Made by a program: the position numbers and the translations under genes | From: Rapana venosa | Taxonomy: Eukaryota; Mollusca; Gastropoda; Neogastropoda; Muricidae | NCBI GenBank assembly: GCA_028751875.1 | Contig: CM054135.1 | Span: 57,587,810-57,651,809 of the forward strand | Direction of reading: 5' to 3' | Length of the DNA: 64,000 nucleotides | Shown here: positions 12,550-25,469 of the stretch, one piece after another | How positions within the stretch are numbered: position 1 is the first letter of the stretch | Layout of the letters: every line of letters starts with the position of its first letter | The notes under the pieces: generated by a model | Told to the model about the DNA's origin: nothing | What the model saw: only the letters and a program-made list of their open reading frames with translations | Databases searched by the model: none

Positions 12550-15299
12550 TAGTGATGCCAGTGCCCCATGGTTTTTTGATTGGTCGGTGTTTGCCAAGAA
12601 GCTCGTTTGCTGTTTCAGTCATGCTGTATTAAAACTATTCGTCAGTGTATCTATGTCTGAGTCTATCACAGTGAGTGCTGCAAACTTTCCACCTTTTCCT
12701 TGCTTGAAAAATTTCTAATACCTCTGGGTCCTTCAGCTTCTCGAGGTCAAATTTGATCTGATGTTGTTCCGCTTGTGGATTTTCTTTAGACGTAGTCGGA
12801 AAGTCTTCATCACAAGATCATGATCACCCCCTATGTCTGCTCTGGAAAACTTCGTGTCGTGCGATTTTAACGCTAGACTAAAACCGTCTTTTCACCATGA
12901 TGTATCTATTTGGTTGTGGTGTTCTCCATTTGGGCTATCCCATGCCCATTTTTGGATTTCTTGTGTGGGCCAAGTGTATTCACTAGTTGGAGGTGGTTGT
13001 TTACGGGCCCAAACCCCAGGAGTCTCAAGCCTCTTTCATTTGATTGGTTTTAAAATGTGGCCCAAAAACGCCCTCCAGTCTTTCCATGCATCTTCTCCTA
13101 CCTTGGCGTTCAGTCACTTGCACAACGAGGATGTCTTTTCTGGGAGTTTGATTCAAACCTCTTGTAGCTGGTCTTTAAAATTCTTTACGGCTTCATCTGT
13201 GCAGTCTGATTTTAGGGGCGTATGCCTGTACTATAGTTATGTTAAAGGGGGTTGCTTCAGGCGGATGGGTAATAAGTCTGCTGGACACAGGCTGACAGCT
13301 CATGACGGTGACTCATGGGTAAAACTAACATCCTCAACTATGCGACACGTAGAGAGTTGAAGAAAAAGAAAAATGAAACAAAAGGAAAGAGCAGAACAAC
13401 ATAGGGCAGTCAACAAAAGAATCAGGAAGTCCATGACGGAGGCAAAAGGAAATGGATCGGTGATCAGTGCCAAGACATTGAAGAGAACATCAAGAAAAAC
13501 AATGCAAGAAAACATATCAGCTGGTGAAAGACCCGACTAGCACGAAACAGAGAAAAGGTTTAACAAAACCAAGACAAAAATTGGAAGTGTCTCACTGAGA
13601 CCGGATATTCTGAACGATGGACAGAATACTGCTCCGACCTGTATAACTATAGAACCGCAGGAGATCAGAAGTCCTTAATGTACCCGAAGCAAAGACACAG
13701 ACAGTCACCCCAAACCTCCCAGAAGAAGTGGAAACAGCAGTCAGATCGCTGAAAAAGGGGAAGTCAGCAGGGGCTGACAAATTCCAGCTGAGTTGGTCCA
13801 AGCTGGAGGGGAAGCCATGATCAGCGCCCTACTAAGATCTGCAACAAAATCTGGCAGACAGGGAAAAAAGGCCAAAACCATGGACACAGTCACTCTTTAT
13901 CACCCTCCCCCAAGAAAGGAAATCTACAACAATGCCATAATTACCGCACAATCAGCCTCATATGTCACCCAAGCAAGGTCTGCTGCAGATAATATTGAAT
14001 AGACTGAAGCCACAAACAGAGACCATCATTGCTGAGGAACAAGCAGGTTTCAGAGCAGGGCGCAGCACAACCGAACAGATATTCAACTCAGAATACTATG
14101 TGAGTGGTACCTTCAACTCAACAAGACCTTTACCACGTATTTATCGATTTTAAGAAGGCATTTGACAGGGTGTGGCATGCAGCTTTGTGGGCAACCATGA
14201 ATTTGTACAGCATCAATGCAAACCTGATCAGAGTCATCAACAGCTGTACAGCGAGGCCACAGTGCAGTGTACTACAACAACAACATTGGAGAATGGTTTC
14301 GAACAACAGTTGGAGTAAGGCAGGGCTGTCTACTCTCACCACTCTTTTCAACATCTTCCTTGAGAGAATCATGGCTGATGCACTGGAACATCATGAAGGA
14401 TCAGTCTGCATTGGTGGCAGAACGATCCAAATCTCCGCTTCGCAGATGACATTGATGGAATAGCAGGATCAGAAAAAGAGCTTGCCAGCTAACAGAACAC
14501 TTGAATAAGGCTCCAAAACATACGGCATGAAATCAGTGCAGAGAAGACCAAACTGATGACTAATAACACAACGGCTTTAGCATGATATCAGGGTTAATGA
14601 CCAGAAGCTGGAAACAGTTCAAAGCTTCAAGTAGGGAGCCATTGTATCAGCCAGGGTCCAAGCCAGAAGTAGTATGGGGACTGCACAGACAATAACAGCT
14701 TTGTCAAAACTAAACACCTCTGGAGAGTAAAAATATCTCACTTATCTCCAAGATCAGAAAATGCGTCCTTGTCATATCCATATTTCTGTATGCTGTGAAT
14801 CATGGACCTGATGCAGTTTTTGGAGAGAAGAGTACAGGCAGTGGAGATGAGAGCTTTCGGAGACTCTTGGCATCTCCTACAAAGACCACATAAGCACGAA
14901 AAGCGTGCATATACAGATCCAGCAAACCATTGGGGACCCTATGAGAACTTTAACGATCGTGAAAAAGCGTTAAACTTAAAGGGTTTATGGGCATGTCACA
15001 GATCCAAGGATTACAAAGACGTTTTGCAAGGCACTGTCCAAGGAGGAAGAAGAAGAGGCAGACCAAGGAAGGAGCTGGAGGATAACATCAGCGAATGGAC
15101 AGGCCTAGAACTCAACAAAACCCTGAGAAAGGCAGACAGAAAGAGAGGAAGGGAAAAGGGAAAACTGGTTGTTGGTCTTTGAGGGTGCCCCCACGGTCGT
15201 CAGACTACGGGACAGATAGTAGATAGGATAGATAGATAGTTTAGATAGTAGATAGATAGTAGAAGATAGATAGATAGATAGATGATAGTGTGTGCCAGT
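12550..15299 (+). mobile_element. Twin-primed RTE insertion, copy 1
   Basis: Same structure as 38625-41414: a left tagtgatgccagt at 12550-12562, an inverted endonuclease segment to about 13315, then the sense reverse-transcriptase segment to a GATA array near 15285 and a corrupted right-hand duplicate of the target site. Both coding parts are broken by indels absent from copy 2. Confidence 0.8.
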
Positions 15300-15465
15300 A
15301 ACATGTGGGAAAATTATTTTAACACAAAAGTTATCGTTTTCGTGACATGTTTATGGTGTCGTCCCAAAACAGTTACACGGCAGTTTTCAGAGCTCAAACA
15401 CAATGGCAGAGAGTGTGAACATACAGTTGTCTGGTTTATGCCATGTAAAACAAAAAATGGTAAAT

Positions 15466-15738
15466 GTGTCCCATAACCTATAAGGTGTAGGGGAGCAAGG
15501 CGTCGATACCCCAGCTTCTCAAGGGGCCAACATATTGAGTGTGGGCCAATCTCCTCTCCCCCGCTGCTTTACCTTCCTGACCCTAAAGAGGGCAGGTACC
15601 CATTTACAGCTGGGTGAAAATGGGGGATGTACTGAAGCAAGGCACGCAAATGGTCACCATCTAACTGGTAACCACGCTCGATGTGCTTAACCTTGGCTGG
15701 GGGAAAGCGAGTGCTCGACCATGAGCTATCCCGTGCCA
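15466..15738 (-). mobile_element. tRNA/5S-chimeric SINE (SINE-V), copy 1
   Basis: Antisense copy of the SINE described at 41585-41863, with several missing bases. Confidence 0.7.
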
Positions 15739-15824
15739 TGTGACAGTTCAGAAATCGGGGGACTGTAACTGTAAACCCAGATTGATAACAGAAACATCCT
15801 TGCCGCCTGTGACACCTCCCCCCC

Positions 15825-15840
15825 CCCCTCTCTCTCTTTT

Positions 15841-15872
<32 letters not shown>

Positions 15873-15883
15873 CTCTCTCTTCT

Positions 15884-15917
<34 letters not shown>
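15825..15917. repeat. (CT)n microsatellite, copy 1
   Basis: Nearly pure CT dinucleotides, shorter than at 41948-42050. Confidence 0.9.
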
Positions 15918-15918
<1 letters not shown>

Positions 15919-16319
15919 ACATACGTTTGAATCATTGAACCCGTTTACTTTGAAATTAGAAAATGATTTACTTCCCACATATTTCCCCCCTTTTCAATCT
16001 TTCACAGCAAATTGTTTAGATCACTTTTTTTATTTTATTTAATGCTGTCGATATCATAACTATACCGTGAACGGGTCAGAGCCATCGATAGAGCACTGTC
16101 ATAAACGGGGGGGGAAATGCTAAGACAGGATACCTTGTTTGGGTGTGGTTCTTGCTATCAAAATTGGTTTGTTTCCTTGTACAAGGCTTGTCCCTTTTTT
16201 TGGAGTGGGGGGGGGGGGGGGGTGGTTTTTGTATTATTGGGTCCGTGACCTTGACAGTCGTGGAGGGACACAAAGACGATGCCATGGTAAGCCCCCTCCA
16301 TCACATCTCGGTCCTGGCT

Positions 16320-16549
16320 CTGGGTAGCTTTGTCCAAACAGTGGTTTTCTTCATTTTTTTTCTTCGTTCTTCGGCTAGAGCTCCGAGGTACACCAATGGT
16401 GAAATTTTGCGTATCCGACCGTTTTTGCCCACCGTGAGGGTAGCTGCACGTCGACTTCGGGGTGTCTGCTGGGTATGTTCGTGTTTCCGTAACCCACCGA
16501 ACGCTGGCATGAAGTACGGGATCTTTAACGTGCATATTTGATCTTCTAC

Positions 16550-16614
<65 letters not shown>

Positions 16615-16790
16615 TATATATAGAGAGAGAGATATAGAGATATATATAGATATATAGATATATATACAAAGGGAATTAAGGTACTGGCAGGTCTACACTT
16701 GAAGTTGACCGGGAGATCATAAAAAATTCCCATCTTAATTTCACCAGACGTGTTACTGTTGAAATGAGGACCGAGTCCCTTTCTCTCAGT
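16320..16790. repeat. Dispersed repeat D with GA/TA array, copy 1
   Basis: Starts in the region of ggctagagctccgaggtacacc. A TA/GA array lies at about 16550-16670. It ends in the SINE-like tail with aagttgaccgggagatcat. Matches 42480-42919. A partial third locus lies at 53395-53530. Confidence 0.6.
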
Positions 16791-16904
16791 TGAAGAAGTG
16801 GCAGATTCAAACTGTCCTGTGTGCAGCGGAACCCTCCACCTCGTCCTCCGGGATATCAGCTGCCTGGTACGCACAGGACGACGCAGAGGGGTCAGCGTCA
16901 TCAG
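16790..16904 (+). CDS. Linker exon of the host gene, copy 1
   Basis: 115 nt, the same length as at 42920-43034, with acceptor tttctctcag and donor GTAATG. Two frames are open; see the copy 2 entry. Confidence 0.45.
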
Positions 16905-17438
16905 GTAATGGCTTTCATGCTTCCTTTATAGCTTCTTAGTGCTTACAGCGGGAAACTCCTCTAGCTGACTGTCCCTTCCCGAGGCGGCAACCTTCATGGG
17001 GGGGGGGGGGGGGGGGAACGATTGCAGAACAAAGTCTCGCTATTGGGGAACCTGGGAGCGCTAGCCGAGGAACGAAAAAAAACAATTGACTGTCACTGTG
17101 GGTTGTGTGCATAAAGTCTCTGTGGAAATGTCTGCTGAAAAGGATTAATTATTGTGGAGTTAAGGGGTGCTACTCCATACATGGTGAAATAACCCATCCC
17201 TGCGAATATAATTTTCATATATACAAGTCGAGAGTTGAGAAAAGAGAATATGTGTTTTTTAGATTTGTTTGAAACTGTTTGACAATATTTACTCTATAAT
17301 ATCAAACTGTGGAAAATATGGCCAAAAGAGTGGCTTTACACTTCTTTAATGTATCGTTATTTGAAACAACACCCTATCCACGTTAAACTAGTAGGCATGC
17401 AAAGCACTGCAGCATTGTTGGTCTTTGTGCTGTGACAG

Positions 17439-18090
17439 GGCCAGCCATGCCAGCCAGTCGGCCAGACTGGAGGAAGGCGGGAGCGAAAAGACAGCCACGC
17501 GTCGTGACGCTGGTGGCGGAGAGGGGGATGGCGCTGCCCCTGAGGGGGATCTCCACCGAGAGTACTTCCGTCCAAAATCAGGAAGAACGACCTGATCTTT
17601 GAGAAAATAAACAAGAAAATGGCGCTCATGGAAGAAAAGAGAAAGCAGGAAAGAGCGAGAGAAGAGATTACATCAGCTGGCCGTCCAAAAACTGCAGAAG
17701 AAATCGAACTGCTTGAGACAGGAGGAAAAGAAGCAGAGCGAGCAGCAAGAACTGGCGCTGCGGGAAGGACAGAAGGAGCAGGAAGAGGAGAGGGAGCAAA
17801 CCCGTGATCAGCTGAGGGTAAAACAAAGTGCAGAAAGAAATCGTTTTTATTGAAGGAGAGACGAAGAGACAAGAACAGGCGGAAAAAGAGAGGAAATCCA
17901 GCATCAGCAACTCCTGGAAGAGAAAACCGGAAAGAACTAGAGCTGTTTTCCGAGAGGAGCCGAAGAGAAACAGAGAAGGTGGCGCAGGATGAGGGAGAGG
18001 TACAAAAAAACTGCGGGAGATGAGCGAGTTAGAAAGGGCCCCGGAGAGCAGGCAAAGACAGGCTGGTATGAGCACTGCACCCCCCAGTGA
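17439..18090 (+). pseudogene. Coiled-coil terminal exon, copy 1 (frames broken)
   Basis: Counterpart of 43571-44226. Many one-base losses break the coiled-coil frame. Early in the exon it reads aagacagcc where copy 2 reads aagaccagcc. With the shorter reading, the phase left by the linker exon (frame B) runs on into the coiled-coil frame. Confidence 0.6.
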
Positions 18091-18357
18091 GCAACACAGC
18101 CATGGACGCAGGGGCGGGGGGGCCGCCAGGCTCATTTTTATCCGAGACACATACGCTGACACCTGCTGCTCGTTGAAAAAAAGCAATAGCATTGCTTTTA
18201 ATCAATGTATATCTGGAAATAAGTTTGACTTTGGATTGACATTCAGTGCGTTTCTCCAAGAGTAGAGAGAAAAGCCATAAAGAAACAATCTTTTGTTTTT
18301 TTCTCTATGCTGGTCATATTTCCTTGCTTACTATTGTAGCCTTCCATCCCTGCATGC

Positions 18358-18359
<2 letters not shown>

Positions 18360-18389
<30 letters not shown>
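18360..18389. repeat. Poly-C run, copy 1
   Basis: About 30 uninterrupted C residues, the same site as 44507-44534. Confidence 0.95.
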
Positions 18390-18390
<1 letters not shown>

Positions 18391-18879
18391 TGTCATGCTG
18401 AGAGCTGAAGACAAAAGGGCCACCACCAGCTGCTTGTCTTCTCCGAGTGTTCTGTTTCCTGATTGCTGTACATCGCTGCACTCTTCTCCCACCGGGCCCT
18501 GCCTTTGACCTTGCTTCCCCCAGTCTCCTCCAAACATCCCCCCTTGTCTGCAGGCTGTTGCCCAAGAACCCAGAAGAACACAAAGGGCCACCCCAGGGAG
18601 AGCCATTCCTCCTCCGCCACTGTACCCTTGTCTGCCCACTTCACAGCCACCATCAAGATCTCCCATAGCCAATGCTTACTCTGCTCTCCTCTTATCATCC
18701 CTTTGTCCATACCCCCTTCTGGAAACCTCATGCCCACCCCAGCATGGTCTACATAGACATCGGCAAGCTTCATCAGGGTTGCCAATCTCTCTCTGGAAGA
18801 CAGTTCCTGCCAGCACGCTTTCCTGTGACCATTCTTGAAGCAGCTGATGCGGTGGAAGACGAGGACAAGCCGCAAGTCA

Positions 18880-19335
18880 GGTGGGGATCAACGAGCTGCT
18901 CATCTCCATGGACGATGGGGGCCAGCCTCACCACCACCCTCAGAGCCACCCCTGCAGCGGGTGCACCACGAGCCAACAACGCAGCTGCAGGAGCTGCTGT
19001 GCAGACGATTGACGATGACTTTGAAGCTGTCTTTTGTCGCCTGATTACATACGGCAGACGACAAGCCGGTCAACCAGCCCTATTGCCGCATCAGCTCCAC
19101 GAAGTTCAAGAGCATATCAAAAAGTCATAGAGTCATCACAGAAAGCCACATCCATATGCTGCGCCAGTGGTCATCGTCAGGAAGACAGACGGCAATACCT
19201 GCCTCTGGCCGTTCGACTACCGAAGCCTCTTCTGGAAGACCACTGATGATGACGCATCTCCCTGCCAGAATCCAGGAGTCTGCTGACGGGCCCTTTGCTG
19301 GGGCCTGGGTCTTCTCCACCTTGACCTAACTTCAG
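18880..19335 (+). pseudogene. Ty3/gypsy pol fragment, copy 1
   Basis: Same decayed reverse-transcriptase segment as at 44880-45500, with further indels. Confidence 0.5.
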
Positions 19336-19339
19336 ACTT

Positions 19340-19465
19340 TGATCACACAGCCATGCACCCTGATGACCAGCACAAGACTTTGATCAAACAGCCATGCACC
19401 CTGATGACCACCAGCACAAGACTTTGATCAAACAGCCATGCACCCCGATGACCACCAGCACAAGA
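19340..19465. repeat. Short tandem repeat, ~43-bp unit, copy 1
   Basis: Three units with actttgatca, cagccatgcacc and gatgacc. Matches 45495-45625. Confidence 0.85.
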
Positions 19466-20599
19466 TGGCCCTTTCCCCCTCCAGTCCGCCTCTTCCAGCA
19501 TGCCCCTGGGCCTGTCTACAGGAAATTGTCTGCACTTGGAACATCACTATCTGTTTTATGATACATATTCTGTGTTGAAGTAAAATGATTCCTTAAACAT
19601 ACAGATATTGGGGGGGGGGGGGGGGCGGGGAGGGGGGGGGGTCTTAATCATTTTATTCCTAAGGGGTAATTTCAGATTAACACTTTATTGGGATTTTTTT
19701 TTCAATCGGCAGAACAGAGGAACGAGATGGGGGTGTACAAGTGAAAACAGTCACAGAGATAGGATGATGCTGTTTTGTGGGATATCTATAACAGAGGGTA
19801 CTGATCTTTACTTTACTCTCTGTGGGACAGGCAACCAATGGAGAAACCGCAAGAGAGTAGTAATGTGCTCAGATGTTTTGTTTCTTTCTGAGGGACCAGT
19901 CGAGCTGCAGAGTTGTGTATGCCTTGAAGGGGGATGGATGGATGTTACTGGTAGATCAGCTTTAAAGAGAACTGCAGTATCCAGACACGAAAGAATGAGA
20001 AATGTGACAAGCACACTATGTGTGTGTTACCCGAAAGTGCAAAATATTTATAGATAACAACTTAAATGCTTATACCGTTTATATATTTCTGTCGCATGTT
20101 GTGTTAAAAAGTGATTTTTTTCATGCAATTTTATCAGCTATAATCAGTACTGCATCATGTAACTCTCCATGGCCAGGTAAGGATCACAGGCTATTTAAAT
20201 CTTGATTCGTGAATTCTGGTAATAACTATTTCAGTGAATTGTTCACAAATAGTGATGGCGATTTGGAGATGCATTTTCTCTACAGTGTTCATTTATGACT
20301 TTCAGCTGTATACACTTGTTACTGTTATTTATGCATGTACCTAACAGTACTTTCATTTGTTGTTGTAAATATGCTTTTTTTCTTAACTGTTTGCAATTTT
20401 AAATAGCTGTACAGGCTAACGCCCGTCTCTTTTATCTAGACTTATTCCCGCTCACTAGTAATTTTGACCATTATGATATGATAAATATGTTTTATGGTGG
20501 TGGGGTTCCTGTAATTAATGTTGCAGTCCTGTTGAAATGGCACCGATTTCAGGAAAAAATAATGTGATCAGGCAGCATGCTTTCTTTTTTTCAAGATGT

Positions 20600-20845
20600 T
20601 TTGCATTTTCATCTGCACTTTCTACTTGTGTTGTCACGTAGGACAGTCGATAATGACTGATTTTTTTATCTGCAGTTTCTACTTGTGTTGTCATGTAGGA
20701 CAGTTGATAGTGACTGATTTTTTTATCTGCAGTTTCTACTTGTGTTGTCATGTAGGACAGTTGATAATGACTGATTTTTTTATCTGCAGTTTCTACTTGT
20801 GTTGTCACGTAGGACAGCTGATAATGACTGATTTTTTTCACACTG
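20600..20845. repeat. Minisatellite E, ~57-bp unit, copy 1
   Basis: About four units of ctgcagtttctacttgtg, then gttgtcatgtaggacag and a T-rich spacer. Each unit contains a splice-acceptor-like T tract plus ctgcag. Confidence 0.9.
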
Positions 20846-20935
20846 CAAGAGTTTTTAGCACTAGTATTATAACATCAGTATAAAAATGACACATTGATAC
20901 ACACTGGCTTGTACCTTCACATTATCTCTTCTCTT

Positions 20936-21062
<127 letters not shown>

Positions 21063-22284
21063 GTAGCCGAGTAGACACAGGGCTACACATAACTTAGATC
21101 CAAAGAGCGAAACCAATACTAGCCTTGTGGTCAATATATATTCAGTTTTCTCAACTCTCTATGTAAACTGTCATTATTATGCTTAGGATATATTTATATT
21201 TTTATATTTAGTATATTATCTAAATAAGTTTGTCATTCAATAATACGGCCCGAGTTATCTCCCTTAAATGTGAGCGTTGGTCTGATCTAGCAAAGAAAAT
21301 CAATAATAATAACTTTATTAAGTCATATTGTTTGCTCATATTCATGGATATGATTGTTGAAGTATTGATATTGACTCGATTCATTTCAACCCAAATGATA
21401 GTTCTCTATTTTGTTGTAAATCAATATTTTTCGTCTATTGGTATAGGTACTGTATGTATTCAAATATTAACTGCTAGAAAAGCAGTTCTAATTTTTATTT
21501 AAGGAATCTTTAATAAATCATAATTATTGTGCCATTGAAGAACATGTGGAATAAACTCTATTTAGATCAATAAAACAGCTCATATTAAGTAGTAGTAGAT
21601 TGTAAGGCGTAAGTTGTACACAATGTGCCAGTCCTAAAAGTTAGCTAACCACTGTTCCTTGTTGTAAACAAGTTTGAATTGTCGAACTAAATTCTACCAA
21701 ATGCAGACATAAAAATATAAATGTATGGTATGTTTTGGGTTTTGTTATGAATAAATATAAGATTGGAAGATGTTAGTATGGATAATTTGTAGTATTAGAG
21801 ATCGTTATATTTTAGATCTTAAGAACAGCTTTAAGAAGCTTGCTTAGGTGCAAGCAGACCAGAAACTGTGTTTTCACATGACTGGTTAATTATGAATATC
21901 TCCTCTCATGGACATCTGTGGTTTATAATATGTATATTTATGCAAACTGTGGTGCATATCCTTCTTTTTCTAGTCATAAAGTATTTAGTTTTGTTGAAGT
22001 TTTAATGTTTTATTTCCGAAAGTTATAGTGTGCAGCTGTTAAAAGTGTATCTAGTCGGAGGCTTTAATTGCTAATAGTTGCAGCCAAATGATTTTTGTGC
22101 AAATGCAATAAGGCATCTTAATGTTTATACTTTCTAGTTTATTTTGATATATAATATGTCTAGTTTCGTTACGCGGACAGCAGATAATCACGACTGAAGC
22201 TGCATGAGAAAACACAAAATCTCCTTCACTTGGGCCAACTGCAAAAAGATCGCTTTTTGGTGGGCTGTCTTTTTAGTTGCTGGG
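21063..22284. other. AT-rich non-coding stretch, copy 1
   Basis: No exon or element is recognised. Compared with the rest of copy 1 it agrees unusually well with copy 2 (47223-48365) until about 22230, where divergence begins just before the gap. Confidence 0.6.
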
Positions 22285-22784
22285 NNNNNNNNNNNNNNNN
22301 NNNNNNNNNNNNNNNNNNNNNNNNNNNNNNNNNNNNNNNNNNNNNNNNNNNNNNNNNNNNNNNNNNNNNNNNNNNNNNNNNNNNNNNNNNNNNNNNNNNN
22401 NNNNNNNNNNNNNNNNNNNNNNNNNNNNNNNNNNNNNNNNNNNNNNNNNNNNNNNNNNNNNNNNNNNNNNNNNNNNNNNNNNNNNNNNNNNNNNNNNNNN
22501 NNNNNNNNNNNNNNNNNNNNNNNNNNNNNNNNNNNNNNNNNNNNNNNNNNNNNNNNNNNNNNNNNNNNNNNNNNNNNNNNNNNNNNNNNNNNNNNNNNNN
22601 NNNNNNNNNNNNNNNNNNNNNNNNNNNNNNNNNNNNNNNNNNNNNNNNNNNNNNNNNNNNNNNNNNNNNNNNNNNNNNNNNNNNNNNNNNNNNNNNNNNN
22701 NNNNNNNNNNNNNNNNNNNNNNNNNNNNNNNNNNNNNNNNNNNNNNNNNNNNNNNNNNNNNNNNNNNNNNNNNNNNNNNNNNNN
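22285..22784. other. Assembly gap (500 N)
   Basis: Exactly 500 N, which suggests a scaffolding gap of arbitrary length. Frames reported across it are meaningless. Confidence 0.99.
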
Positions 22785-23240
22785 GCAACTAGGTATTTTT
22801 CTTGTAGGCCTAGAAATGGTGGTTTAACATCAGTCACAATCTTGACGTCACTTGCTGCCTGATCTGCTTTTATTAAATGACTGTCCTTTGAAGTGGCTTT
22901 TTCGTTCTTTGTTTGCTGCACCAGCCCTGCATCTGTCTTTTTTGCAGGCGCTTTTTTACCAGGAACTGGTGCAGCTGACCTAGCAACCTGAGCATAGGTG
23001 AGTTTGACAGTCAACATAACGTGTCTTTGACTGGGAGTTGCAGCAATCATGTTGATCTTGCTGGCTTATAGGCTTTTCCAGCGAGTTTATTTTCTCACAC
23101 AGTGAGGCAACAAGTATTTTTAGCTCTTTTATCTCACTCACTGTCTCTGGGTTGTTTTTCTATGCTCCAGTTCTTCCTTTCCAGAGGTGGAGGCAGGCTG
23201 GAGCCCTGTCCCATGGACTCGTTAGTTGCTGGTCGTGGCG
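22785..23240 (-). pseudogene. Coding-like fragment at the gap edge, possibly LINE ORF1-like
   Basis: On the minus strand about 90 residues are open from 23050 to the gap, with LTYAQVARSAAP and a Lys/Ala/Asp-rich tail. Immediately upstream, in another frame, is a short helical segment (EIKELKILVASL, then CEKINSLEKP). A coiled coil followed by a TYAQV-type motif and a basic, low-complexity region is reminiscent of ORF1 proteins of non-LTR elements. I cannot identify it firmly. At least one frameshift separates the parts and the gap truncates it. Confidence 0.35.
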
Positions 23241-23396
23241 TTGTGTCCTTCTATCGGCTGTCTCTGGCAGGCTTGTGATGTAAATAGCCGCCCAGGCTTC
23301 TGGATCTGGTCAGCCTTGTCATCCTTCTTGTAGAATGGCGATCATCCAGCAGAGCGTTGCTTTAGCCTCTGAACACTTCCGCCATCTTGATTCCTC

Positions 23397-23483
23397 TCTG
23401 TCTGTGTGTGTGTGTCTCTCTCTCTCTCTGCCTCTCTCTGTCTCTGTCTCTCTCTCACACACACGCACACACACATATACGCA

Positions 23484-23555
<72 letters not shown>

Positions 23556-23620
23556 CCTCCCTCCCTCCCTCTCCCTCTCTGGCTCTCTCTTTCTCTGTCT
23601 TACACTTTGACAATTAAAAA
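23397..23620. repeat. CT/CA microsatellite block
   Basis: Mixed (CT)n, (CA)n and CCCT units. The Ser/Leu-rich frames across it are artefacts. A pure (GA)n lies nearby at about 23712-23752. Confidence 0.9.
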
Positions 23621-23711
23621 CACACACAGACAGAGAAGAAATCAAAGGTCACTTATTAATAAACTAGGACCTAGACCTATGTCCTTTTCTGGTTAGGGAT
23701 TCCTTTTTGAG

Positions 23712-23758
<47 letters not shown>

Positions 23759-24003
23759 TTTAAAACTCATGCACCTACTTACCTCCCCCTCTCCCCCACT
23801 AAAAAAAAAAAGAAAAGAAGAAGTATCTTTTGGACCCTGCAAAAATAGAAGTGCGTTCGTTCGTGCGTGCGTATGTGTATGTCTGTGTGTTTGTATCTGT
23901 GTGTCTTATCTATCTGCCTGAACGCACGCGTGTGTGTATGTGTGTGCGTGCGTGCGTGTGCGCGCGCGCGCGTGTGTGTGTGTGTGTGTGTGTGTGTGTA
24001 CAG

Positions 24004-24245
24004 TGTGTCCAGACGACATGGAGATCAGAGCTAAACCCACGGGCAAACCCGTGCTGTATCTGAAGGGGTACGCGTATTTTCGGGACAACGACAAGGCAGA
24101 CCGCATCTACTGGCGGTGCACCCGCAGAAAACACCTGTGTTTCCGCCGGGCCGTGTCGCTCAAAGAGCCAGACGGAACCCCCGTGTACGTCAGTGAGAGC
24201 AACAAGTGTATCCAGCATAGCCACCCTCCCAGCAACAAACCCTTG
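24004..24245 (+). CDS. FLYWCH zinc-finger exon 1 of host gene
   Basis: This 242-nt exon has a (TG)n-acag acceptor and a GTAAGC donor. It supplies two bases to a codon begun upstream and then 80 codons. The open frame holds one FLYWCH-type zinc finger: GYAYFRDN, IYWRC, a following Cys (HLCFRR) and a closing HSH after about 27 residues. That is the W-x-C...C...H-x-H ligand order of the family. FLYWCH fingers bind DNA and are shared by animal regulators and MULE-type transposases. No DDE transposase domain is visible anywhere here, so a host DNA-binding protein is likelier. The upstream exon or exons are not seen and may lie in the gap. Confidence 0.8.
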
Positions 24246-24307
24246 GTAAGCCAAGTCAAGTCAAGTCAGCAGTCTCCCTGGTTTGAGTATATATACACTA
24301 TATATAC

Positions 24308-24498
24308 ATAAAGAAGATAGAGGAGAAGGGAGGAGAGGAGAGAGCAGAGGAGAGGAGAGAGCAGAGGAGAGAAGGGAGCAGAGGAGAGGAGAGAAGGGGG
24401 CAGAGGAAGAGGAGAGAAGGGGGCAGAGGAGAGGAGAGAAGGGGGCAGAGAGGAGAGGGGAAAGGAGAAGAGAAGGGAGGAGAGGAGAGGGGAGGAGA

Positions 24499-24499
<1 letters not shown>
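24308..24499. repeat. GAGGAGAGAAGGG-type purine minisatellite
   Basis: Tandem purine units of about 10-30 bp (gagagcagaggagag and related) in the intron between the two FLYWCH exons. Confidence 0.9.
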
Positions 24500-24683
<184 letters not shown>

Positions 24684-24977
24684 TACTGAAGTTGTGGTCT
24701 TGGTATCTATTGTCTAATCTAGCCTAGAGTCAACCTAGTGAGGCTTCACTGTCCTAGGAGGTGACAGGGAGGGAGGAGAGGGGAGGGGAAGAAGGAGAGT
24801 AGAAGGGAGGGGAGGAGAGCTGAGCAGAGTAGAGCAGAGTTAACAGAGTTTGGCTTATTTATTGGGGTTTTCTTGTGGTTCTTTTTACTTTTATTTTATT
24901 TTATTTTGGCTCATGTAATGGGGTTGTTGTTTTTTTGTTGTTGTTCGTTTGTTTGTTTGTTTGGTTCGGTTTTTTTT

Positions 24978-25306
24978 GGGGGGGATAATGGAATCAGCAC
25001 TCATGCGCTTTTTTTCATCCAGTCCCCGTGTGTCCCCTCTGTTTCTCTCTCCCAAGGTCTCTCTGGCTCTGTCTCTGTCTCTGTCACTCTCTCTGTCTGT
25101 CTGTCTGTCTCTCTCACCCTCTCTCACCCCCCCCCCCTTTTCCCTCCCCCCCCTCCCCCCCCCCCCCCCCCCCCCCCCCCCCCACCCCCCCACACCCCCC
25201 CCCCTCCCCTCTCCTCCCCCCTCCCCCTCCCCCCACCTCTCTCCATCTTCCTCTCCTCTCTGCTCTCGCCCCCTCCTCTCTCTCATCTCTCATCTCCCTC
25301 TCTCTC

Positions 25307-25347
<41 letters not shown>

Positions 25348-25410
25348 TCTCTCTCCTCTCCTCTCCCTCCCTCCCCCCTTCCCCTCTCCCCCTCCTCCCC
25401 CCCCTCTCTG
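24978..25410. repeat. SINE-B 3' fragment, then CT/C-rich tract
   Basis: A short antisense SINE-B piece (ggataatggaatcagcac, then agtccccgtgtgt) is followed by about 330 bp of CT and C-run low-complexity sequence, including a long C-rich block near 25130-25210. Confidence 0.7.
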
Positions 25411-25469
25411 GTGTTCTGAACATTGTCAATGGACAACCTCGTTTCTTTTCCCCTGAACCTGACCTAATG

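Noticed and set aside
18314..18875. Minus-strand frames of up to 160 residues with Gly runs, also at 44343-44822
   Set aside because: They run through the poly-C tract in three frames at once and match nothing. Likely chance frames in GC-richer sequence.
22204..23050. Open frames running through the N block
   Set aside because: They consist mostly of undetermined residues across a scaffold gap.
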